Below are positions 41,996 through 55,080 of a stretch of DNA of 64,000 bases, piece after piece. Each line of letters opens with the position of its first letter. Position 1 is the first letter of the stretch. The stretch is from Megaustenia siamemsis (lineage: Eukaryota > Mollusca > Gastropoda > Stylommatophora > Ariophantidae). The notes beneath the pieces were generated by a model. It was not told the DNA's origin. It saw only the letters and a program-made list of their open reading frames with translations, and ran no database searches. Position numbers and translations under genes: made by a program. The DNA lies in contig JAVIAB010000159.1 of assembly GCA_032433765.1 (NCBI GenBank), positions 868,001 to 932,000 on the forward strand. The letters run 5' to 3'.

Positions 41996-44560
41996 AAGAA
42001 GAAGATGGATAGATGCAGTGACAGAGACATGTAACAACAAAGGAAAGTCACTAATTCAGACAGTTCGAGCAGCTCAAGAACGACAAATGATATAAACCAC
42101 GACACCTTTTAGGTATCAGTGAGAAAGAGAAAAGAAGAAGATGGATAGATGCAGTGACAGAGACATGTAACAACAAGGAAAGTCACTAATTCAGACAGTT
42201 CGAGCAGCTCAAGAACGACAAATGATATAAACAACGACACTTTTTAGGTAGCAGTGAGAAAGAGAAAAGAAGAAGATGGATAGATGCAGTGACAGAGACA
42301 TGTAACAACAAAGGAAAATCACTAATTCAGACAGTTCGAGCAGCTCAAGAACGACAAATGATATAAACCACGACACCTTTTAGGTATCAGTGAGAAAAAG
42401 AAAAGAAGAAGATGGATATATGCAGTGATAGAGACATGTAACAACAAAGGAAAATCACTAATTCAGACAGTTCGAGCAGCTCTAGAATGACAAATGATAT
42501 AAACCACGACACCTTTTAGGTATCAGTGAAAGAGAAAAGAAGAAGATGGATGGATGCAGTGACAGAGACATGTAACAACAAAGGAAAATCACTAATTCAG
42601 ACAGTTCGAGCAGCTCAAGAACGACAAATGATATAAACCACGACACCTTTTAGGTATCAGTGAGAAAGAGAAAAGAAGATGGATAGATGCAGTGACAGAG
42701 ACATGTAACAACAAAGGAAAGTCACTAATTCAGACAGTTCGAGCAGCTCAAGAACGACAAATGATATAAACAACGACACTTTTTAGGTAGCAGTGAGAAA
42801 AAGAAAAGAAGAAGATGGATAGATGCAGTGATAGAGACATGTAACAACAAAGGAAAATCACTAATTCAGACAGTTCGAGCAGCTCTAGAATGACAAATGA
42901 TATAAACCACGACACCTTTTAGGTATCAGTGAAAGAGAAAAGAAGAAGATGGATAGATACAGAGACATGTAACAACAAAGGAAAATCACTAATTCAGACA
43001 GTTCGAGCAGCTCAAGAACGACAAATGATATAAACCACGACACCTTTTAGGTATCAGTGAGAAAGAGAAAAGAAGAAGATGGATAGATGCAGTGACAGAG
43101 ACATGTAACAACAAAGGAAATCACTAATTCAAACAGTTCGAGCAGCTCAAGAACGACAAATGATATAAACCACGACACCTTTTAGGTATCAGTGAAAGAG
43201 AAAAGAAGAAGATGGATAGATGCAGTGACAGAGACATGTAACAACAAAGGAAAGTCACTAATTCAGACAGTTCGAGCAGCTCTAGAACGACAAATGATAT
43301 AAACCACGACACCTTTTAGGTATCAGTGAGAAAGAGAAAAGAAGATGGATAGATGCAGTGACAGAGACATGTAACAACAAAGGAAAATCACTAATTCAGA
43401 CAGTTCGAGCAGCTCAAGAATGACAAATGATATAAACCACGACACCTTTTAGGTATCAGTGAGAAAGAGAAAAGAAGAAGATGGATAGATGCAGTGACAG
43501 AGACATGTAACAACAAAGGAAAATCACTAATTCAGACAGTTCGAGCAGCACAAGAACGACAAATAATATAAACCACGACACCTTTTAGGTATCAGTGAGA
43601 AAGAGAAAAGAAGAAGATGGATAGATGCAGTGATAGAGACATGTAACAACAAAGGAAAATCACTAATTCAGACAGTTCGAGCAGCTCAAGAACGACAAAT
43701 GATATAACCACGACACCTTTTAGGTATCAGTGAGAAAGAGAAAAGAAGAAGATGGATAGATGCAGTGACAGAGACATGTAACAACAAAGGAAAATCACTA
43801 ATTCAGACAGTTCGAGCAGCTCAAGAACGACAAATGATATAACCACGACACCTTTTAGGTATCAGTGAAAGAGAAAAGAAGATGGATAGATGCAGTGACA
43901 GAGACATGTAACAACAAAGAAAATCACTAATTCAGACAGTTCGAGCAGCTCAAGAACGACAAATGATATAACCACGACACCTTTTAGGTATCAGTGAGAA
44001 AGAGAAAAGAAGAAGATGGATAGATGCAGTGACAGAGACATGTAACAACAAAGGAAAATCACTAATTCAGACAGTTCGAGCAGCTCAAGAACAACAAATG
44101 ATATAAACCACGACACCTTTTAGGTATCAGTGAGAAAGAGAAAAGAAGAAGATGGATAGATGCAGTGACAGAGACATGTAACAACAAAGGAAAATCACTA
44201 TTCAGACAGTTCGAGCAGCACAAGAACGACAAATGATATAAAAACCACGACACCTTTTAGGTATCAGTGAAAGAGAAAAGAAGATGGATAGATGCAGTGA
44301 TAGAGACATGTAACAAACAAAGGAAAATCACTAATTCAGACAGTTCAAGCAGCTCAAGAACAACAAATGATATAAACCACGACACCTTTTAGGTATCAGT
44401 GAGAAAGAGAAAAGAAGAAGATGGATAGATGCAGTGACAGAGACATGTAACAACAAAGGAAAGTCACTAAATCAGACAGTTCGAGCAGCTCAAGAACGAC
44501 AAATGATATAAACCACGACACCTTTTAGGTATCAGTGAGAAGAGAAAAGAAGAAGAAGAA
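41960..44560. repeat. 136-bp array grown from a LINE 3' end, about 19 units
   Basis: Each unit holds the last coding codons of the adjacent LINE (RRRWIDAVTETCNNKG, SLIQTVRAAQERQMI, stop) plus its 3' untranslated end (ACGACACCTTTTAGGTATCA, GTGAGAAAGAGAAAAG). Units join where the GAAAAGAAGAAG tail meets the internal AGAAGAAGATGG, so tail and coding sequence share the same microsatellite. Small indels distinguish units; the minus-strand frames at 43124 and 44062 are shadows. Confidence 0.95.
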
Positions 44561-45300
44561 GATTGAAAGTTGGTGCCATGTTTAACAGGTCTTCAAAATA
44601 TACTTTCCATCTCTGTTGCTTATGTTGGTTATTTGATATTGGCTGCCATCTTTGTCATTTAGGAGCTTAGTAGGATGTGGTTTTCTTTTTTCGCTCTTGT
44701 TGCTTTTACTGCTTTGTAAAGATCTCTCATGGCTGTCTTAAAGTCCCTGCTCATATTCTGTTAGAATTCTGTCCATTTCTTTGATTTTTTAAAATAACTT
44801 TCTTCATATTCTTCCTTATTATAAGTTTCATTGCAAGGAGGATATATTTGAATGTGTTTTCTATATCTCTTTTTCTCTTTAATGTACACAGTAATTTTTC
44901 CTTCTGACCAGTAGGCAATGTCTGCTATCTAACTAGCCATGTCAGGGTGTGTAAATGAACCCGCCTAATCTTTCTATCTCTTTAACTCCCTAATGTTTAA
45001 AGGTACATTTTTGCAGTTATCTAATACATGCTGATCTTATTTTGTACTTTTCACTCATTAGTCTAATATCTGCTATTTCTATTTTTTTTTAATCCATTTC
45101 TTCCATAATTTATTCTTCCTTTCCTTGGACATCAAATGTGTTAATTGTCATACTTTTAATTATAGTTCTGCTTTTTAATCCATTAACATTGCTTGTTCCT
45201 TTACCATTGATGTCTGATTTACCTACCTGTATATGTTTATGTGCTCCCATAATTCTATTTTATTTTACTTGTGATGTGTTCTAAATGTACAAAATAATAT
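44561..45300 (-). pseudogene. LINE-B fragment (minus) and unassigned T-rich sequence
   Basis: 44561-44790 on the minus strand matches the LINE-B linker and early reverse transcriptase (MSRDFKTAMRDLYKAVKAT, then LLNDKDGSQYQIT). From about 44900 to 45300 the sequence is T-rich and probably an older antisense LINE, but I see no decisive motif. Confidence 0.6.
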
Positions 45301-45306
45301 TTCCAG

Positions 45307-45424
45307 GGTCAGACAGTAAAGATGGAAGAAAACAGAGAGGAAGAAAGTGATGTGTCCACTGTTATTAAGATGGAACAGACTAATTCTCCATCTCTTTCTT
45401 GTCCTGACAATGACAGTTTTCTAT
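45307..45424 (+). CDS. Zinc-finger gene exon with two SUMO-consensus motifs
   Basis: Acceptor TTTCCAG precedes it and GTAAGT follows at 45425. The frame reads GQTVKMEENREEESDVSTVI then KMEQTNSPSLSCPDNDSFL. VKME and IKME both fit the psi-K-x-E sumoylation consensus, common in the N-terminal half of zinc-finger regulators. The exon is 39 codons plus one base, and that base joins the next exon to form the Tyr of YCEKC. Acidic, with no folded domain visible. Confidence 0.8.
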
Positions 45425-45575
45425 GTAAGTTTTATCTGACAACTTGAGTATGTCTGTTTTTACTTGGTCAGTTCATGTTGACAAATATTTCACACTTTGT
45501 ATCTCATTTCACACTGCCATCTTTGTCAGTCTGTATGTTAAAACCACTGCATTGATAATCCATTTCTTTCTTCAG

Positions 45576-45652
45576 ATTGTGAGAAATGTCAGCAGAATTT
45601 TGAAGGAAGTTGCCCTGAGCATGGACCTTTTGTCTATATGGATAATGCTGAG
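45576..45652 (+). CDS. Zinc-finger gene exon encoding a PRDM9-type zinc knuckle
   Basis: Acceptor TTTCTTCAG and donor GTAAAG bound a 77-nt exon. Joined to the previous exon it reads YCEKCQQNFEGSCPEHGP, then FVYMDNAE. The Cys/His pattern C-x2-C-x7-C-x2-H followed by G-P is that of the knuckle just before the SET domain in PRDM9, PRDM7 and PRDM11. In those proteins the SET (histone H3 lysine methyltransferase) domain follows; here the exon ends in phase 0 and the next exon, 250 bp on, starts the C2H2 region. No SET-like coding sequence is seen in between. Confidence 0.82.
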
Positions 45653-45860
45653 GTAAAGTACACAATTACAGCTAACAACACGTGTAGTCATCTATTGATA
45701 TTAAGATATTGATGTTACTATTTGCACACACAACAGGATCAGTCACTCATTTAGATTGTCACATACAAATGTTATAGTTTTATTCCCACAATTCAAAGCT
45801 TCAAAATAAACAGAGACAATATTTTAGACTATAAGAGTTACATCCCACTTCAACATTTAA

Positions 45861-47735
<1,875 letters not shown>

Positions 47736-49239
47736 CTTATAAATGTGATGTATGTAGTGTATGTTTTAGCTTAACAATCTCTTACAACAGAAATGAAAAC
47801 TTATAAATGTGATGTATGTAGTGCATGTTTAGCTTAACAATATCTTCCAACAGAAATGATAACTTATAAATGTGATGTATGTAGTGTATGTCTTAGCTTA
47901 ACAATCTCTTACAACAGAAATGATAACTTATAAATGTGATGTATGTAGTGTATGTTTTAGCTTAACAATCTCTTACAACAGAAATGATAACTTATAAATG
48001 TGATGTATGTAGTGCATGTTTTAGCTTAATAATCTCTTACAACAGAAATGATAACTTATAAATGTGATGTATGTAGTGTATGTTTTACTCAGCTTAACAA
48101 TCTCTTACAACAGAAATGATACCTTATAAATGTGATGTATGTAGTGTATGTTTTAGCTTAACAATCTCTTACAACAGAAATGATAACTTATAAATGTGAT
48201 GTATGTAGTGTATGTTTTAGCTTAATAATCTCTTACAACAGAAATGATAACTTATAAATGTGATGTATGTAGTGCATGTTTTAGCTTAACAATCTCTTAC
48301 AACAGAAATGATAACTTATAAATGTGATGTATGTAGTGTATGTTTTAGCTTAACAATCTCTTACAACAGAAATGATAACTTATAAATGTGATGTATGTAG
48401 TGCATGTTTTAGCTTAACAATCTCTTACAACAGAAATGATAACTTATAAATGTGATGTATGTAGTGTATGTCTTAGCTTAACAATCTCTTACAACAGAAA
48501 TGATAACTTATAAATGTGATGTATGTAGTGTATGTTTTAGCTTAACAATCTCTTACAACAGAAATGAAAACTTATAAATGTGATGTATGTAGTGCATGTT
48601 TTAGCTTAACAATATCTTCCAACAGAAATGATAACTTATAAATGTGATGTATGTAGTGTATGTCTTAGCTTAACAATCTCTTACAACAGAAATGATAACT
48701 TATAAATGTGATGTATGTAGTGTATGTTTTAGCTTAACAATCTCTTACAACAGAAATGATAACTTATAAATGTGATGTATGTAGTGCATGTTTTAGCTTA
48801 ATAATCTCTTACAACAGAAATGATAACTTATAAATGTGATGTATGTAGTGTATGTTTTACTCAGCTTAACAATCTCTTACAACAGAAATGATACCTTATA
48901 AATGTGATGTATGTAGTGTATGTTTAGCTTAACAATCTCTTACAACAGAAATGATAACTTATAAATGTGATGTATGTAGTGTATGTTTTAGCTTAATAAT
49001 CTCTTACAACAGAAATGATAACTTATAAATGTGATGTATGTAGTGCATGTTTAGCTTAACAATCTCTTACAACAGAAATGATAACTTATAAATGTGATGT
49101 ATGTAGTGTATGTTTTAGCTTAACAATCTCTTACAACAGAAATGATAACTTATAAATGTGATGTATGTAGTGCATGTTTTAGCTTAACAATCTCTTACAA
49201 CAGAAATGATAACTTATAAATGTGATGTATGTAGTGTAT
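47736..49239 (+). repeat. 64-bp zinc-finger-derived satellite, copy 2 (about 23 units)
   Basis: Same monomer as 313-1795. Rare variants recur about 771 bp apart (ATATCTTCCAACAG at 47840 and 48612; TTTTACTCAGC at 48084 and 48855; ATACCTTATAAA at 48118 and 48889), so a block of 12 monomers has been duplicated as a unit. It continues beyond the insertion at 50687-50836 and ends at 53260 after the second transposon. Confidence 0.92.
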
Positions 49240-50699
49240 TGGTTATTGGTTATTGGTTATGGAAGGCCTCGGTCTCACAGCAAACGAATTAAAATCCATA
49301 ATTGCTCAACCGCCCGTGCCAGTGGAATCATCCGAATTACTAACTCATCTCCCAAACAAAGAAAGGTAACTGTAGTCCCCATCGCAGCAGTCTCAGCACA
49401 CGCCAAAAGACATAAGGCGAAACCGCGCAGAAAGTGAACACAGCCAACTGTTCCCCGTCATACGATATCATCATTCATCGCAAACAAGCGGGATATCGAA
49501 GCAGGATCAAAACGGATGAGACACACAGCTCACGGTGTGCACAGAGCACTTAACTCAGTAGCTCCTGCAACAAGCCGGACTTGGAATATGAGGAAACTGC
49601 AAGAAGGAACACTTTTCAGACATAGCCCTCAATGGTTCCCGCCGCCTATCCACCATACACCATGGGAGTTTACGTCCTCCCGAAAAAGATGATCGTCGTA
49701 GCACCTGATGATGTTAGGCCATCATTGATGACTCCAATTCCAAACATATAGACACACAAGGGTGGTAAGTTATCATTTCCAATCCAATAGAAGCCACATG
49801 ACCTGTAATTAGTAAAAACACAATTGATGATGTTCTCCGCTCCCTTCTTGTAGCTGCCGCCACACAATTCTGATGTCTCATTATCTTGGACATCATTCAA
49901 GAACAATGTCAGATGAACATTCCATAGATATGGCGTTGCTGATGAAGTGCTTGGTGCAACAGTTGTATCAATCATACTGGAGGCTCCTGGTCTGTGGTCA
50001 TTAATATCACAGAAGGCACATGATGTTGTTATATTCAGAATTTCTTTCTGTGGTGTAAATATGTGGCACACACATGGAGCGTGGTTTGTGGTCACAGTAA
50101 TCCCATTAAAGGCAATTCTAGGGTAGCATGGCATAGCTGTTTCAGAACAGCACAATCCTGTGATGTTTTCTGTGTTCGCTATAAAGCTGCTGCTGCTACC
50201 CAATCCTGACCAATTATAGGTGTGGACATTATTCACTTGCAATGACAAAACTGCTTTGTTTACATCATAAACCTCTGGAAGCGAATCATTTATGGGATTA
50301 ATAGTACAATTTATTGTTCCATCGGGATATCTTCATTGAGTCCCAAAAAAAAGTCTTTGGTTAAAAAGCACATATGCTTTTGAGTTAAACACACAATGAG
50401 CCCACTTCATAGATTCAAAATGATCCTTGCCACCAATGCCATCCGTTTGCACAAGTTAGGTCCTTAGCAACCAAGGTCACAACTAAGCTATCAATTTAAC
50501 GATGTTATCTACAGCGAAGGTTAACGAACTGTGAACAAACAGTTATGTTCAAACCCTGAATTCTTTTTCAAAAATCTGCCAACTCGCTGCAATAATATAT
50601 ATCGTGGTATTTAAAGTAAACATTGCTTAGTCCATAGCTCGAATGTAAATAAGCTGCCATTTTGGTGCGTCCCATGACGTCTCACCGTATGTAGTGTAT
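49227..50699 (-). mobile_element. Retrogene-like insertion with CCAATAA tail and 13-bp target duplication
   Basis: GTATGTAGTGTAT lies at 49227-49239 and 50687-50699; the insert is 49240-50686 (1447 bp). On the minus strand it begins GGTGAGACGTCATGGGACGC, holds a coding region and ends in about three CCAATAA units at 49240-49259. A 3' microsatellite plus a variable-length duplication indicates target-primed insertion of an RNA copy. Truncated 3' ends of the same family are at 12905-14035 and 23983-24435. Confidence 0.8.
49670..50470 (-). pseudogene. Cys-rich, glycosylation-site-rich ORF of the retrogene-like element
   Basis: The open part (192 codons, 50248-49670) includes NTENITGLCCSETAMPCYPR, APCVCHIFTPQKEILNITTS, CAFCDINDHR and NYRSCGFYWIG, ending TIIFFGRT. 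The same frame extends upstream as RYPDGTINCTINPINDSLPE to a TGA at about 50336, beyond which GGKDHFESMKWAHCVFNSKA and RLFFGTQ continue it. Paired Cys and several N-x-S/T sites suggest an extracellular fold, perhaps Ig-like. I do not recognise the family. Lack of introns within about 270 codons fits a retrocopy; one stop makes it a likely pseudogene. Confidence 0.5.
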
Positions 50700-50837
50700 G
50701 TCTTAGCTTAACAATCTCTTACAACAGAAATGAAAACTTATAAATGTGATGTATGTAGTGTATGTTTTACTCAGCTTAACAATCTCTTACAACAGAAATG
50801 ATAACTTATAAATGTGATGTATGTAGTGTATGTCTTA
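50687..50837 (+). repeat. 64-bp satellite, short segment between two insertions
   Basis: About two and a half monomers, one with the CTCA insertion, ending TGTCTTA where the transposon begins. The rest of this monomer (GCTTAACAATCTC) is found at 53225. Confidence 0.9.
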
Positions 50838-53222
50838 TAGTCCGTTCAGATTCGTTTGCCGAGATGTTATGATTTATAATTCAAAAGTTCTTGATGATTT
50901 CACATGATTTTTGGCATACGGTGTTAAAATGTCCATGTCACGAGAACATATGTGTTACTCGATGTCTAGCTATAACGGTTTTCTTAAAGCGGCGAATTCC
51001 TTTGATCTTTGCCCATGTAACTATTATTTTGACCCTAATCAAAATGTTTTACAGTAATCTAGTGCAACGATGACCCATAGGCGTGTCCATAAAATTTTAC
51101 TTGGTGGCAAGTATACAAATTTTAAATTATATATAGAACTTTTGTTCGTAGAGTCAATTTGATATAGTTCCATGCTCTTGGTGTGAGTTTCCCAAATGTT
51201 ATCGCTGCCTTTCAAATACGTACATTTATTTCCTCATCTAAGGAAAGTGTGGCTGTAATAGTGGATCCAAGATAGCTGAACTTCTATACTGACTCAAGCA
51301 GGCTTCCATTCAAAGTAATGGTTGTTGGTTTGCTTATAACATATTTTTGATTGCTTGGGTGGTCTTGAACAATAAACTGTTTAACAAATCAACTAGGAAA
51401 TTTTGCAAATCAAACTATTTATCTGTAGACTTAATCAGAGTAATGATCATTCAGAATCAGACGAGTCAAATAGGTCGATTACTGCTTTCGGTTGAACAAA
51501 CAACAAACCATCCTTTTTCCAATATTCCTCTTCTTGTCGTAACACATGATCCTCACATTTTACCCAGTAGTCTTTATTTATATTTGATAGAGCCTGATTT
51601 GTAAGTGTCTCAACATCGCATAATTTGAAAGTTTTATTTGTATATGCTACGTGTCCTTTAACTTTTGCCCAAACTAGTTCTATAGGATTTAAGTGTGCAT
51701 GATATGGAGGTAGTCTCAAACATCTATGGCCATGTTCTTGAATTAACTTGTCTATTTTAAATATCTTTGTACGTTGTGTCTGTTTTACAAGGCTAAGCAA
51801 TTCGGGTTTCAAGTAGCTGTCGTTAACTTGTTTGTGTTCTTTATGAGCCACGTTTTGATTGCATCTTTTGTACTTGATGATGTTGGGATTCTATCTTCTA
51901 CGTTAACTACGTTATGGTATGAAGCATTGTCCATTATCAGACAAGAAGGTCGATCTAATATTGGAAGGATACTTTTCTCGATCCAGTCTTTAAATATGTG
52001 CCCATTCATTTCGGAGTGGTAGTCTCTATTGTCTATGGATTTTGAAATGAAAACGAGCTGAGCATTCTGCAACAACCCATTATGTCTGCTACCTGCATGT
52101 GCAACTATCAAACGTTGCCCTTTACTGCTTGGTACTGATCTTTTAATACTTCCATCTGCTAACTGCCATTCCTTTTCATTTGTATGATGAGCGTTGATCC
52201 AAGTTTCATCTAAATAAACAATATCATAATCATTTTCGCGCATTTCCTTCACTTCATGTAAATACTGCTTCTAAGAGCTATTAGATGTGGCTTCTCACAA
52301 ATAATGTTTTTTCCACCAGCATACTTTCTAAAGGTGAAGCCTGCACTTCTTAATATTTTCCATAATGAAGTTTTTGATATTTCAATGTCGTTGTTAGTTT
52401 TCAGCCAAAGCTTCAACTTTCTAAGTGTCACTTCTTCGTTTATATCAAACATTCGACAGATTTCTCTTTTTACTAGGTCCTTATCAAAACTGTCTAACGT
52501 TTCTTTCCTTCCTTGCTTTCTTGCATTAGTTGGCAATAAATATCCGCTTCCTTTAACTATTCGATCAAATGAACGTTTACACAAACCTAAAATATGCATT
52601 GTTCTCTTCTCAGGGTTTGATAAAGAACAATAAAGATGTCCCTTTTTACGCTCTCTGCAGAAGTATTGATAAATCTTTATAGCAATGTTATGCTCAGTAA
52701 AATATTTTGCCTTTATATTCATTCTCACATAGACTTGCAGAAGATAATATGGATAGTGCCGCCTCCTTTCTGTAAATATTGAGATTTGCCTCTGAATTAT
52801 GACTCGAACTCGAGTCTACGGCCGTGATTTTGACGTCACATAATTTCCGGTTTCGGCTAAAATGTCATTTTGTGCTAAACGGGAAATTTCATATGTAACA
52901 TTTCTTATAAAAAATTTATAGTGGAAACATAACTATTTTAGGACAGTGCGCATTCAGCCGTAAAAGTCATGCCTATATGTTAAAGAATCAGCTGTGAGAT
53001 GTAAGCATCTACATAATCCCGCCGTGTTATAATATCGATTAACTTTTTTTTAATATAGGTTAAATAAGGCATCTTTGAAACTGGATCACATTTCTTTGAT
53101 AAAAAAATATTTTTTATAGCGACATTAGTATTCTAAACCTAACTTCAAAAGATCAATGCAAATGAACAATAAGTTTTTGAAAAAATAAAATAATGTCTAG
53201 GCAAACGAATCTGAACGGACTA
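50838..53222 (-). mobile_element. Tc1/mariner-IS630-like DNA transposon with long D-to-E spacing (copy 2)
   Basis: 2385 bp with ends TAGTCCGTTCAGATTCGTTT and its inverted repeat (about 23 bp exact). TA at 50836-50837 and 53223-53224 is the target duplication; the host monomer TGTCT-TA-GCTTAAC is restored by removing it. The first 12 bases agree with copy 1 at 7702, but the interior is only distantly similar, so these are two families of one group. Confidence 0.93.
51447..52728 (-). pseudogene. DDE transposase, full length in three frames
   Basis: Read on the minus strand. Segment 1 (52728-52249) holds the DNA-binding part: AKYFTEHNIAIKIYQYFCRE, KRSFDRIVKGSGYLL and EISKTSLWKILRSAGFTFRK, a helix-turn-helix-like pattern. 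Segment 2 (52252-51809) has YDIVYLDETWINAHH and SCLIMDNASYHN, the first two Asp. Segment 3 (51851-51447) has YHAHLNPIELVWAKVKGHV with the Glu and ends LFDSSDSE. Single frameshifts near 52255 and 51850 separate them. Total about 430 residues. It supplies the N-terminal domain that is lost in the 8173-9027 copy. Confidence 0.9.
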
Positions 53223-53945
53223 TAGCTTAACAATCTCTTACAACAGAAATACTAACACAAGGAGAGAAGCCACATAACTCTAGATTACAATACCATCCTC
53301 AAAGTTACTACCTGAAAATGAATTCTTGGAATTTGAGAGTTTACCGTGGGGAAACATTCCTCCCCCCTACTTCCCTTCCTATACCTTTCTAATTATCTCT
53401 TCCAGAGACCCCTCAAGTGTGGATTTGTTTACTTTGATGTTGGATCACACAATCTGCTTGTTGTTAAAAGTACTATGCTATTGTTTAAAAGGAGCTGGGT
53501 TTTTTTCCATAAATTTTGCCAGCTTCAAGAAACTCATATTGTTTATTTTATTTTTCCATAAATTTTGCCAGCTTTCAAGAAACTCATATTGTTTATTTTA
53601 TTTTTCCATAAATTTTGCCAGATTTCAAGAAACTCATATTTTTTATTTTATTTTTCCATAAATTTTGCCAGCTTTCAAGAAATTTGTTTCTTTTCTTTTT
53701 CCTCTGATGTGAGGATTCTCCTTGTTTGTCTTTGCAAACATAAAACAAACCTTTGTGTAAACAAATGATGAAAGGGTCACAAGGTACATAAAACACACGG
53801 TTCATTGTTAATGATGTGTTAACACGGTGTCTATTCAACAACACCTCACTCAAGTTACACAGGCACAAGTAATGCCACCAGGTTAAAAGGTAGCGCGGTA
53901 ACATGGTCGGCATAAACTGGACATCTTCATGATGGTGCAATCGTG
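53223..53945 (+). repeat. Duplicated 3' flank of the zinc-finger/satellite locus (copy 2)
   Basis: The last partial satellite monomer (53223-53250) is followed by the flank also seen at 1796-2270 and 5057-5110. The copy contains no hAT element; ATGCCACCAGGTTAAAAGG at about 53873 is the empty site. It has an extra tandem expansion at 53507-53690. Confidence 0.82.
53507..53690. repeat. 50-bp tandem repeat present in copy 2 only, about 3.5 units
   Basis: Units CCATAAATTTTGCCAGCTTT to TTGTTTATTTTATTTTT. The paralogous flank at 2046-2100 has a single unit, so the expansion happened after the duplication. Confidence 0.9.
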
Positions 53946-55080
53946 AATGATGACACATACATATTTAGATCATAATTAAGTGAGGACATAGGACAAAGTA
54001 ACGACCGGACATTTTAGCATAGGGACAACTAAGAGACAATGTTGAGAAATAACCGCTGTGACTGACTAAAAGGTTGTAAACTGAAAATGACCTTGTAGTC
54101 TGTAAGGAATGTAGAGCTCACAAACTGAAGGCTAGTCACACAGTGGCAGATGGTTAGGGATGGTCATTTTGGAGTTCAGAGAAGAATAAAGCAGCATTAG
54201 ATGTCATTTTATCTGAAGAAAGAACAGTTAGCAGGGAGGTAGAAGTTTAGCAAGGGAGGAAGACACGAAGATCGAGTTACTAGTAACAGATGTGAACTGA
54301 CCAAACAACAACTCAGCTCTGTGCATTCCCAGGGCTTGGCTCTGAAGTCTGTCACAATGAGTGGACAAAGAGAAGCAGGAAGTGAGGTTAATGGTTGGTC
54401 AAAAGACAGGAGTGTAAATTTAGATGGCAGACTAGATAGGGCGCGCACACACACACACAGATAGCCACGCACTAGGGGCCGATAGGCACTGAGATAGTCA
54501 CAGAAGAATTCCTACTTAGTGAAGAGACTAGAACTAGAGAGGCAGAACTGCAGGAGAGCAGAATTAAACTAGACCAGAACTAGAGAGGCAGAACTGCAGG
54601 AGAGCAGAATTAAACTAGACCAGAACTAGAGAAGGAAACTAGGAAGCAGAACCAGAGAGCAGAACTACAGGGCAAGATTAGATCAGAAATGGAGAGCAGA
54701 AACTAGAATTAGAGGAAATCAGAATTAGAAGTTACACACTAGAACGAGAGAAGGAGAACTAAAGATAGACACCGAGATAACCACAGAAGATAGACAGAGC
54801 AAGGAGAGATAGTCCAGAGTAAGAACTCAGCCATTGGAGAAAGTTAGAACAGAAGACACAGACGAAAAGAGTTAGACACAGAGACAGCTAGAAAAGCCAG
54901 TGTCAGTGTATGGAGTTAGAGCAAGAATCAGTGAGTAGACCAACATTAGAATATCTACTATAGGAATAGCTGAGGTACAACACCGACGGTAGTCGAAGTA
55001 CTTCAGCAGCTAAGACTGCTGATAGATCGAACAAGTATATACAGAGACGTATGAAGATAGCCAGATATATATATATCAGT
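53946..55080. other. No gene recognised; purine-rich with a 47-bp direct repeat
   Basis: 54480-54960 is rich in AGAACTAGAG and AGCAGAA motifs, with a unit GAACTAGAGAGGCAGAACTG repeated two to three times at about 54530-54640. A CA run lies at 54444-54459. The stretch may be the non-coding 5' part of LINE-D or an old LTR, but no motif decides this. Confidence 0.45.
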
